A stretch of 5,561 nucleotides of DNA from Spartobacteria bacterium (GTDB lineage: Bacteria; Verrucomicrobiota; Verrucomicrobiia; Chthoniobacterales; UBA10450). Below the pieces are notes generated by a model. That model saw nothing but the letters and a program-made list of their open reading frames with translations. It searched no databases and was not told the origin of the DNA. The DNA is taken from NCBI GenBank assembly GCA_003445855.1, contig DMCG01000073.1, forward strand, positions 2,433 to 7,993. Direction: 5' to 3'. Shown in pieces: positions 1-5,123 of the stretch (position 1 is its first letter; each line of letters begins with the position of its first letter). The translations under genes and the position numbers were made by a program.

Positions 1-124
1 GAAGTGAAATTTACTCTGGCGAGGAAATTGTAAGGCAGTTGACTCGCCCTCGAATATTTTGTAGGGCCTTTCTGTGAATCCCGAAAGTTTTAGGGACTGA
101 CACCGACGCCCTGCAATTCCTGGA

Positions 125-334
125 ATGAAGATCTCCACCGATACCGGAAAAGCGGTCAGTTTAATTTTGATCTACACAGCGCTGCTGTTCTTTCTGATCG
201 GCGTGGCTGCTCACCTGAAGAGCGATTTTCACTCGCGCGCTCTCATCTCCCGCACCGGACTCTACACTGCCGCAGTGCTCGCCGCGTTGGGAGTGATTAC
301 GCTTCTGTTCTCCTCGACCAGAAAACAGGGCTGA
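125..334 (+). CDS. Small two-helix membrane protein, function unknown
   Basis: Encodes 69 residues that I cannot assign to a named family. The N-terminus is short and polar (MKISTDTGK), followed by a hydrophobic helix at about residues 10-29. A charged loop with K, D, H and R follows (about 31-43), then a second hydrophobic helix at about 46-63 and a basic tail (STRKQG). This fits a small integral inner-membrane protein with two spans and both ends on the same side. The reading frame uses C/G-rich third positions like its neighbours. The ATG has only a weak GGA four bases upstream, so the start is not well supported by a ribosome binding site. It stands alone, with a palindromic repeat directly downstream. 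It could be spurious, but the two clean helices and basic tail favour a real gene. Confidence 0.55.
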   Translation: MKISTDTGKAVSLILIYTALLFFLIGVAAHLKSDFHSRALISRTGLYTAAVLAALGVITLLFSSTRKQG

Positions 335-341
335 ATCGATC

Positions 342-398
342 TTGTAGCCACGCGCCTGTGGCGCGTCGCAGGAACGGCCCGCAGGGCCGTGGCTACAA
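342..398. repeat. REP-like palindromic element, copy 1 (double hairpin)
   Basis: The outer arms are a perfect 11-bp inverted repeat, TTGTAGCCACG (342-352) against CGTGGCTACAA (388-398). Inside lie two compact GC hairpins: ACGCGCC-TGT-GGCGCGT (350-366) and ACGGCCC-GCA-GGGCCGT (374-390), joined by a 7-base linker. A second element with the same plan lies at 2653-2720. The layout (short terminal arm, hairpin, linker, hairpin, terminal arm) resembles REP/BIME-type dispersed extragenic palindromes, which are usually mobilised by a RAYT-type transposase encoded elsewhere. No such gene is in the window. It lies between a plus-strand gene and a minus-strand gene. Neither strand has a T-run after the palindrome, so it is not a standard intrinsic terminator. 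Confidence 0.8.
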
Positions 399-408
399 CG
401 TCACCCGC

Positions 409-448
409 AAAAAAATGCGGCGGCGACCCTTCTCCTGATCGCCGCCGC
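409..448 (-). terminator. Rho-independent terminator of the secreted Spy-like gene
   Basis: Read on the minus strand, a perfect 10-bp GC-rich stem, GCGGCGGCGA paired with TCGCCGCCGC (forward 417-426 and 439-448, 12-base loop), is followed by an A and then seven T residues (forward A-run 409-415). It starts 23 bases past the TAA of the minus-strand Spy-like gene. A second small palindrome, AATAACC-GA-GGTTATT (460-475), overlaps that stop codon. On the plus strand the stem is not followed by T residues, so termination should act only leftward. Confidence 0.88.
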
Positions 449-470
449 TCCACTCTCCGAATAACCGAGG

Positions 471-851
471 TTATTCCTTCGTGGTGTCGTGAAATTCCTT
501 CTGGGCGTTGCGCATGTCCTCGTGAGCTTTGCCCATGTTATCGAGTTTCTGCTGCTGTTCCGGCGTGAGCAGGGGCCGGATTTGCGACATCGTTTTGTCC
601 ATCACCGCTTTTGCTTTTTGCATCGCCTCCTGGTGGATGGCGACGATCTGCGGTTTGGCCTGATCGAGAATGGGCTGGGCTTTCGCCTGTTGATCCGGTG
701 TCAGTTTCAATGTTTCGGTCATATGCTCAAGCGGATTGCCGTGACGGTGCCGGCCGCCACCGCCACCGTGGCCGTCTTCCGGTTGCGCAATGGCGAAGCC
801 GCCGAGCGCGATTACCCCTGCGGCGGCAAATGCGAATAAGTTTCGTTTCAT
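471..851 (-). CDS. Secreted Spy/CpxP-like (LTXXQ) periplasmic protein
   Basis: Encodes 126 residues. Residues 1-22 form a typical Sec signal peptide (MKRN, then an Ala/Gly/Phe-rich core, ending AIA before Gln23). The mature part opens with a Gly/His-rich segment (about 27-43, HGGGGG then RHRHG), followed by a charged helical domain carrying two LTPxQQ motifs, LTPDQQ (50-55) and LTPEQQ (95-100). Paired LTxxQ motifs about 45 residues apart in an all-helical periplasmic protein define the Spy/CpxP/ZraP group. Its members act as ATP-independent chaperones, envelope-stress modulators or metal binders. The His-rich N-terminal segment hints at metal binding, but that is inference. No Shine-Dalgarno precedes the ATG, only an A-rich leader. 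The gene is divergent from the sigma-factor operon, shares its promoter motif, and ends in a strong terminator, so it is probably a target of that sigma factor. Confidence 0.88.
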   Translation of the reverse strand: MKRNLFAFAAAGVIALGGFAIAQPEDGHGGGGGRHRHGNPLEHMTETLKLTPDQQAKAQPILDQAKPQIVAIHQEAMQKAKAVMDKTMSQIRPLLTPEQQQKLDNMGKAHEDMRNAQKEFHDTTKE

Positions 852-907
852 AGTTTTTGTTCTGTTTGGTGTTTTGCTAAGCGCTTTGCGCCTCTTTCAC
901 AATTGAT

Positions 908-935
908 GACCGGAGGAAGACATCGCCGGTTACAA
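908..935 (-). promoter_or_regulatory. Predicted ECF-type promoter of the secreted Spy-like gene
   Basis: On the minus strand TTGTAACCG (forward 927-935) is followed by 15 bases and then GGTC (forward 908-911), with CC immediately before it. The AAC-containing upstream box and the GTC-containing downstream box are the general look of ECF sigma promoters. The same motif with the same 15-base gap sits on the opposite strand facing the sigma gene. It would start transcription near 898-902, leaving a leader of roughly 50 bases before the ATG at 851. Confidence 0.7.
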
Positions 936-965
936 TTTTCTCTTGTCGATCTAACGGCGACATAC

Positions 966-993
966 TTGTAACCGCAACGCACGCACGCCGGTC
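966..993 (+). promoter_or_regulatory. Predicted autoregulated ECF-type promoter of the sigma operon
   Basis: TTGTAACCG (966-974), 15 bases, then GGTC (990-993), again preceded by CC. The upstream box and the GGTC are identical to those of the divergent minus-strand promoter at 908-935, while the spacer sequences differ, which argues for selection on the two boxes. Transcription would begin near 1000-1003, about 26-30 bases before the sigma-factor ATG. Autoregulation is common for ECF sigma factors and is the simplest reading here. Confidence 0.7.
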
Positions 994-1028
994 TTAGTTA
1001 ATAGTGTGGATGCGATCTCGACTACTAC

Positions 1029-1610
1029 ATGGACGATCCTGATGCACGCGCGCTGGTTGAAGCTGCGCTCCGGCATGACGATGAAGCGGCTCGCGAACTG
1101 GTGCGCCGTCTTTATCCGCTTGTCGCGAAAATGGTGCGTGCCCATCGGCCGCGACGAACTTCTGAGGAGGATCTTTGCCAAATGATTTTTATCAAAGTAT
1201 TTCATAAGTTATCCCAATTTTCCGGCAAAGTACCGCTCGAGCATTGGGTCTCCCGCATCGCCGTTAACACCTGCCTCAATCAAATCGCAGCCGAAAAAGT
1301 GCGGCCTGAGTTGCGACACGCCGATTTGAGCGAGGAAGAACAGGCGGTCGTGGAAAATCTCGCGGTATCGTCCCACGAGCTGGCGCCGGACGAGCGATTC
1401 GCTTCCCGCCAGTTGGTCGAGCACCTTCTCGATCTATTGAAACCGGTCGAACGTCTCGTAATCGATTTGCTTTACCTGCAGGGACGTTCCGTGGAAGAGA
1501 TTCGCAAGATCACTGGCTGGAGCACGTCCCTGATCAAAGTGCGGGCGTTTCGCGCGCGGCAGAAAATGAGAAATCAGCTCATCAAAATTTCGGCGAGAGA
1601 AAATTTATGA
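1029..1610 (+). CDS. ECF-family RNA polymerase sigma factor
   Basis: Encodes 193 residues, a normal length for an extracytoplasmic-function sigma factor with only regions 2 and 4. Region 2 spans about 20-90: a helix with RRLYPLV, then the core-binding and -10 recognition stretch EEDLCQMIFIKVFHKL (46-61) and HWVSRIAVNTCLNQ (72-85). A charged acidic linker follows (about 95-125). Region 4 (about 127-182) carries LLKPVERLVIDLLYLQGRS (136-154) and the helix-turn-helix ending STSLIKVRAFRARQKMR (165-181), which should contact the -35 box. It directs RNA polymerase to stress promoters in the cytoplasm. No Shine-Dalgarno precedes the ATG, and no earlier in-frame start is evident. The stop overlaps the next gene by ATGA, so the two are probably translationally coupled. 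The exact ECF subgroup cannot be set by eye. Confidence 0.93.
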   Translation: MDDPDARALVEAALRHDDEAARELVRRLYPLVAKMVRAHRPRRTSEEDLCQMIFIKVFHKLSQFSGKVPLEHWVSRIAVNTCLNQIAAEKVRPELRHADLSEEEQAVVENLAVSSHELAPDERFASRQLVEHLLDLLKPVERLVIDLLYLQGRSVEEIRKITGWSTSLIKVRAFRARQKMRNQLIKISARENL

Positions 1611-1912
1611 AGGATGTCGATCTAAAACTTGATCGGTTATTGCGATCGGCGGCGCTGACAAACGACGATGTTGCGCTGGAAGCGCCGTTCGGATTCGCTG
1701 CGCGAGTCGTGGCGATCTGGCGCACACAGGAAGGCGCGCCGAACGGAATCGCCCAATTGCTTCGTCGAGTCGCATTATTCGCGTGCGCCATCATTGTGCT
1801 CTCGGCCGCAGGCGCCTACCGCGAATTTAGGCAAACTCGCGAACTCGATGATTCGTTTTCCAATAAATTTGCGATCGCTGACGCCGCGATTCAGGATGAG
1901 TTTTCGCAATGA
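1607..1912 (+). CDS. Small single-pass membrane protein, probable anti-sigma factor
   Basis: Encodes 101 residues. The N-terminal part (1-52) is predicted cytoplasmic, with LDRLLRSAA (8-16), a conserved-looking EAPFGFAARVVAIWR (25-39) and a basic LLRR just before the membrane. One hydrophobic helix runs from about 54 to 71 (VALFACAIIVLSAAGAY), followed by a roughly 30-residue periplasmic tail ending DEFSQ. The zinc anti-sigma motif HxxxCxxC is absent, since Cys60 in the helix is the only cysteine. Assignment as anti-sigma factor rests on position and topology: it sits directly after an ECF sigma gene with ATGA overlaps at both ends, has a cytoplasmic domain long enough to hold the sigma factor, and has a single span. 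The size and plan recall CnrY of the Cupriavidus nickel/cobalt system, but I see no alignable motif, so the function is inferred. Confidence 0.68.
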   Translation: MKDVDLKLDRLLRSAALTNDDVALEAPFGFAARVVAIWRTQEGAPNGIAQLLRRVALFACAIIVLSAAGAYREFRQTRELDDSFSNKFAIADAAIQDEFSQ

Positions 1913-2328
1913 GCACCGCGTTGAAATGGAAGTTGATCGTCGGCTTCGTGCTCGTCTTTCTCGCCGGCGGCATGACCGGCGCATTTTTCGGCGCGTCTCA
2001 GGCGCGGCATTTCTTCTTTGCCCAACATCATCGGAGCATGCTGGGCGAGCGCATGCGGCAACGGCTGCGTGTGGAGCTCAAGCTCACGCCGGAACAGGTC
2101 ACGAAGATTTCGCCACTCATCGACAACGCGACCGCTCAACTCGAACAGATCCGAATCGAGACCGGCCGGCGCGTGCACCAAACAATGACGCAAATGCACC
2201 GGCAAATGGCAGCGAATCTCACCGACGAACAGCGTGCGAAACTGGAGCGAATCGAATCGCACCATCGACCTTGGCGCGGGTTCCACGAGCCGCCGCCACG
2301 GTCTCCGGGCGAAGAGCCCCAGGAATAA
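1909..2328 (+). CDS. Membrane-anchored Spy/CpxP/CnrX-like periplasmic sensor-type protein
   Basis: Encodes 139 residues. An N-terminal hydrophobic helix (about 8-30) has no obvious signal-peptidase site, so the protein is probably anchored with its body in the periplasm. The body is helical and holds two LTxEQ motifs, LTPEQ (59-63) and LTDEQ (104-108), spaced as in Spy/CpxP and the heavy-metal-resistance (CnrX/ZraP) proteins. His and Met residues cluster at H34, H40, H41 and M44 before the first motif, at H90, M93, M96, H97 and M100 between the motifs, and at H118, H119 and H125 near the end. These could form a metal site, though this is not proven. The tail is Pro/Glu-rich. The start overlaps the preceding stop as ATGA. 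As last gene of the sigma operon it probably senses envelope stress or metal and relays it to the small membrane protein upstream. Confidence 0.85.
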   Translation: MSTALKWKLIVGFVLVFLAGGMTGAFFGASQARHFFFAQHHRSMLGERMRQRLRVELKLTPEQVTKISPLIDNATAQLEQIRIETGRRVHQTMTQMHRQMAANLTDEQRAKLERIESHHRPWRGFHEPPPRSPGEEPQE

Positions 2329-2391
2329 CAGCGGGGCGAATCGGCGAACCCATTTGCCACCTGGCCGCCATTCTTTTCGCGACAAAAACAG

Positions 2392-2562
2392 CTGCAGTTT
2401 TTTCGCAACCGAAATGCCGAGAATGAAAAAGACCAGGCAAATAACCAGGAAAAGAAAAAAGAGGAATTTTGCGATGCCCGCGGCCGCTGACGCGATCCCG
2501 GTAAATCCGAACTACGCCGCCACCAGCGCGATTACAAAAAAGATTAAAGCCCAACGCAACAT
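2392..2562 (-). pseudogene. Broken DUF1328 (YtjA-type) small membrane protein gene
   Basis: On the minus strand a strong GGAGG (forward 2571-2575) sits eight bases before an ATG (2560-2562). It opens MLRWALIFFVIALVAA, then a TAG (2512-2514, codon 17), then in the same frame FGFTGIASAAAGIAKF and a second hydrophobic helix with a short basic end (GISVAKKL, about 49-56). This is the DUF1328/YtjA pattern: about 53-57 residues, two spans, and Leu or Val expected at codon 17 before FGF. TAG is one base from TTG (Leu). The frame also lacks a stop at the family's usual end and runs on antisense through the Spy-like gene. CAG at codon 57 (2392-2394) is one base from TAG and could be the lost stop. Two independent lesions favour a decayed gene over a sequencing error. 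The right-hand boundary is certain; the left is an estimate from family length. Confidence 0.8.
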
Positions 2563-2652
2563 TTTGCTCACCTCCGGAAAGAGAATCGTGCTCGCTCCCG
2601 GGATCGGCCTTGGATTTTTGATGTTGATTGAGATCTGAACGTTGAGCGTTTG

Positions 2653-2720
2653 AATTGTAGGGCAACCGCTCCGGTTGCCATTTCTCAACAAATGGCAGGC
2701 GACGCGCCTGCCCTACAATT
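2653..2720. repeat. REP-like palindromic element, copy 2 (double hairpin)
   Basis: The outer arms are a perfect 12-bp inverted repeat, AATTGTAGGGCA (2653-2664) and TGCCCTACAATT (2709-2720). Inside are two 8-bp hairpins with three-base loops, GGCAACCG-CTC-CGGTTGCC (2661-2679) and GGCAGGCG-ACG-CGCCTGCC (2694-2712). The linker gives an alternative central hairpin, TGCCATTT-CTCAAC-AAATGGCA (2676-2697), so the element can fold in at least two ways. The plan matches the element at 342-398, and both carry TTGTAG...CTACAA ends. The right arm contains the last sense codon and the stop codon of pyrD. No T-run follows on either strand, so it is not a canonical intrinsic terminator, though such structures can affect mRNA stability. 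Confidence 0.85.
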
Positions 2721-3723
2721 TCCCGGCGATTTCGCGCAGCAAGCCCGGGCCGCGATAAATATAGCCGGTGTAAATTTGCAGAAGCTGCGCGCCGGCGTCG
2801 ATTTTTTCGCGCGCCGACTGGCCATCGCAAATCCCCCCGGACGCGATGACCGGGATTGTCGATCTTGCCGTGATTGCGCGGACAAAGGCGGTCGATTTTT
2901 CGCGCAACGGCGCGCCGCTCAAACCGCCTGCTTCATCAAATGGCGCCGGAATCGACGAGTGGTCGATGGTTGTGTTCGTGGCAATGATTCCAGCGATTTC
3001 ATTTTCTTCGCAGGTGGAGATGACCTCGTTCAATTCGTTAGGCGAAAGATCGGGCGAGATTTTTATCAGCACCGGTTTACGCGCGATTTGGTTTTTGTCG
3101 CGAACGGCACGAAGCAATTGCGCCAGTGCATTGCGTCCCTGCAACTCGCGCAAACCCGGCGTGTTGGGCGAGCTCACATTTAACACAATGTAATCGGCAA
3201 ATTCCCGAAGCAGCCGGAAAGAGTATAGGTAATCGTCCGTCGCCTCCTCCAACGGTGTCTCCCTTGATTTGCCGATGTTGATGCCGAGCGGAACATCGGG
3301 CCAGCGCTTGCCGCTACGCAATTTGCGCAGCCGTTCGGCGATCGCGGCCGCCCCATCGTTGTTAAATCCAAGGCGATTGATCAAGGCTTCTTGTTCGGGA
3401 AATCGAAAAATGCGCGGTTTCGGATTTCCGGGCTGGGGTTTGGCGGTTACGGTGCCGATCTCGATAAAACCGAAGCCGAGCGCGGCCCACGCGGGTAAAG
3501 CAACGCCGTTCTTGTCCAGGCCCGCGGCCAGTCCGATCGGATTCCGAAAGGTCAGACCGAAAACTGTTTTCGGCTTCGGCGCGGGCTGAAAAGATTGGAG
3601 CGCCCGCAACGCAAGATCGACATGGGAGGCGCCGCGCAGCAGCGCGATCGCGAGATGATGCGCCGCTTCCGCGTCGAGAGAAAAGAGCAATGGCCTAACG
3701 AATCGCTCGTAGGCATTTCTCAT
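2713..3723 (-). CDS. pyrD: Dihydroorotate dehydrogenase (quinone), class 2
   Basis: Encodes 336 residues, the usual class-2 length. It oxidises dihydroorotate to orotate, the fourth step of de novo pyrimidine synthesis, passing electrons through FMN to membrane quinone. The N-terminal helical segment (YERFVRPLLFSLDAEAAH, 5-22) is the membrane/quinone-tunnel extension that marks class 2. FMN and substrate motifs follow in order: GLAAGLDKNG (64-73), NRLGFNNDG (116-124), NVSSPNTPGLR (182-192, catalytic Ser185 by family comparison), LIKISPD (219-225), ATNTT (248-252), GGLSGAPL (266-273), IPVIASGGI (290-298) and a C-terminal YTGYIYRGPGL (318-328). The ATG overlaps the mnmE stop as ATGA, implying co-transcription and translational coupling. 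The final Leu codon and TAG lie in the arm of a palindromic repeat, so the extreme C-terminus may have been reshaped by its insertion. No key residue appears to be missing. Confidence 0.97.
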   Translation of the reverse strand: MRNAYERFVRPLLFSLDAEAAHHLAIALLRGASHVDLALRALQSFQPAPKPKTVFGLTFRNPIGLAAGLDKNGVALPAWAALGFGFIEIGTVTAKPQPGNPKPRIFRFPEQEALINRLGFNNDGAAAIAERLRKLRSGKRWPDVPLGINIGKSRETPLEEATDDYLYSFRLLREFADYIVLNVSSPNTPGLRELQGRNALAQLLRAVRDKNQIARKPVLIKISPDLSPNELNEVISTCEENEIAGIIATNTTIDHSSIPAPFDEAGGLSGAPLREKSTAFVRAITARSTIPVIASGGICDGQSAREKIDAGAQLLQIYTGYIYRGPGLLREIAGKL

Positions 3724-5123
3724 TTGCCGATGCAGAACTGGCCAAAGACGGAATCGAGGATCTGCTCGACATCGACCTCGCCAATCACTTCGCCCACCGC
3801 GCGCAACCCCTGCTTAAGATCGACCGCGACATATTCCGGCGAATGCCCTTCGCTCATGGCCGTCCGTGCGCGCTCGCACGCTTCCAGGGCCCGGCGCAAG
3901 CAATCGCGATGCCGCATGTTGATTGTCGCGCTGCTTTCCGGCCGCAAGTTTTGGTTGGTGATGCGTGAAAGAATTTCCTCTTCGAGGTCCGGCAGAGCTT
4001 TCCCTGTCACACAAGAAATACGAAGCGCATCGAAATTTTTCCAGTCGTGATGTTCGGGCAAATCGCTTTTGTTCAGCAGCACGATTTCGTTGCCGTTCGT
4101 GGCAGACGCATCGAAATGCGGCGGTTTCGGAGCGTTGCCATCCGCAATGTGCAGGCGCAAGTCCGCCGTTTGCAGCGTTTTTTCGGTGCGCGCGATGCCT
4201 TCGCGCTCCAGTTCGTTTGTCGATCTACGCAGCCCGGCGGTGTCGAGCAAGCGGACCGGCACGCCGCGGAGATTGATCGTCTCCTCGATGGTGTCGCGCG
4301 TTGTGCCGTGCGTTTCACTTACGATCACACGGTCGTATCCGAGGAGCCGGTTGAGCAAACTCGACTTGCCGGTGTTGGTCGCGCCGTAAATGACAACCCG
4401 TACACCTTCGCGCAGAATCCGCCCTTGCTCCGCGGTCGCCAGCAAGATCGACATCTCCTGGCGGATCGAATCGAGTCGCGCGCTTAACTTTTCCCCTTCA
4501 TCCGGCGCGATATCCTCTTCCGGAAAATCGATCGATGCTTCGATGTGCGCGACAAGATCGACAAGTGCGTCGCAGATTTGTTTAATTTTCTGGCCGAGCC
4601 GGCCTTCGAGTTGCTCGGTGGCGGAACGCAGTGCAAGATCGGTTTTGGCGCGAATTAAATCGATGACCGCTTCGGCTTGAGTGAGGTCCATTTTGCCGTT
4701 GAGGAACGCACGCTCGGTGAATTCGCCGGGCCGCGCCGCGCGCGCGCCGGCGCGGAGACAAGCTTCGAGCACTTTCGCGCTGACCAATGTGCCGCCGTGG
4801 CAACTGATCTCGACCAAGTCTTCGCCGGTGTAACTGGCGGGGGTGCGGTGAATCGACATCATCACTTGATCGATCAATCGGCCCGTTTCATCGACAATCT
4901 CGCCGAGATGCTGGACATGCGGCGCAAACTGCGATGGCTTCTCTTTGCCGCGAAAAATTTTGTCGGCGGCTGAGATGGCATCGGCGCCGGAAATACGAAC
5001 AAGCGCAATCGCACCTTCACCGGCGGGCGTGGAGATGGCCGCGATTGTGTCGCCGGCGATCAATTGTCGATCTTCGGCCGATGTCGATCTTACGAGAGAA
5101 CTTCCTTTAGCGCTGCGATGCAT
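3720..5123 (-). CDS. mnmE: tRNA modification GTPase MnmE (TrmE)
   Basis: Encodes up to 467 residues. With MnmG it installs the aminomethyl-type group on C5 of the wobble uridine of certain tRNAs, in the cytoplasm. The N-terminal folate-binding domain starts at DTIAAISTPAGEGAIALVRISG-type sequence (25-46) and includes the signature GEFTERAFLNGKMDLTQAEA (133-152). The GTPase domain inserted in the helical region has G1 GATNTGKSS (247-255), G2 GTTRDT (273-278), G3 DTAGLR (294-299) and G4 NKSD (351-354). The C-terminus ends in the hallmark FCIGK (463-467) with its conserved Cys. In G1 a Thr (249) replaces the Pro usual in MnmE, while the phosphate-binding Lys and the Asn remain. The ATG at 5123 overlaps hisC by 34 bases. 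About 24 residues precede the conserved DTI, so a TTG at 5063 (leaving a four-residue lead) is an alternative start. Confidence 0.97.
   Translation of the reverse strand: MHRSAKGSSLVRSTSAEDRQLIAGDTIAAISTPAGEGAIALVRISGADAISAADKIFRGKEKPSQFAPHVQHLGEIVDETGRLIDQVMMSIHRTPASYTGEDLVEISCHGGTLVSAKVLEACLRAGARAARPGEFTERAFLNGKMDLTQAEAVIDLIRAKTDLALRSATEQLEGRLGQKIKQICDALVDLVAHIEASIDFPEEDIAPDEGEKLSARLDSIRQEMSILLATAEQGRILREGVRVVIYGATNTGKSSLLNRLLGYDRVIVSETHGTTRDTIEETINLRGVPVRLLDTAGLRRSTNELEREGIARTEKTLQTADLRLHIADGNAPKPPHFDASATNGNEIVLLNKSDLPEHHDWKNFDALRISCVTGKALPDLEEEILSRITNQNLRPESSATINMRHRDCLRRALEACERARTAMSEGHSPEYVAVDLKQGLRAVGEVIGEVDVEQILDSVFGQFCIGK

Noticed and set aside
39..67. Sigma-70-type promoter with TTGACT at 39-44
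   Set aside because: No acceptable -10 hexamer at 16-18 bases. TATTTT at 55-60 is too close, and TAGGGC at 62-67 is a poor match.
489..839. Plus-strand open frame opposite the secreted Spy-like gene
   Set aside because: Antisense to a gene with signal peptide, LTxxQ motifs and terminator. The translation has no plausible features.
1891..2385. Minus-strand open frame antisense to the Spy-like gene
   Set aside because: It is the in-frame continuation of the broken DUF1328 gene after its lost stop, with a TTG as nominal start. The composition is typical of antisense reading of a real gene.
1668..2426. Long plus-strand open frame of 252 codons across the small membrane protein and Spy-like genes
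   Set aside because: It is a shadow in another frame. Its translation is Arg/Ala/Ser-rich with no domain or membrane pattern, while the two genes it covers have clear topology, motifs and ATGA coupling.
2512..2514. Programmed amber recoding (stop-codon readthrough, pyrrolysine or selenocysteine-like) in the DUF1328 gene
   Set aside because: The family has an ordinary hydrophobic residue here, the frame also lost its normal stop, and pyrD in the same window ends in TAG, so TAG acts as a stop in this organism.
2653..2720. Intrinsic terminator for pyrD
   Set aside because: Strong hairpins are present, but no T-run follows on the minus strand. It fits a dispersed palindrome better.
2219..2830. 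Minus-strand 203-codon open frame spanning the end of pyrD, the repeat and the pseudogene
   Set aside because: It runs out of frame with both pyrD and the DUF1328 remnant, crosses the palindrome, and shows no protein-like pattern.
2650..3183. Plus-strand open frame opposite pyrD
   Set aside because: Antisense shadow of a convincing pyrD with all motifs in place.
4047..4487. Plus-strand open frames opposite mnmE
   Set aside because: Antisense shadows of the GTPase domain, with no independent support.
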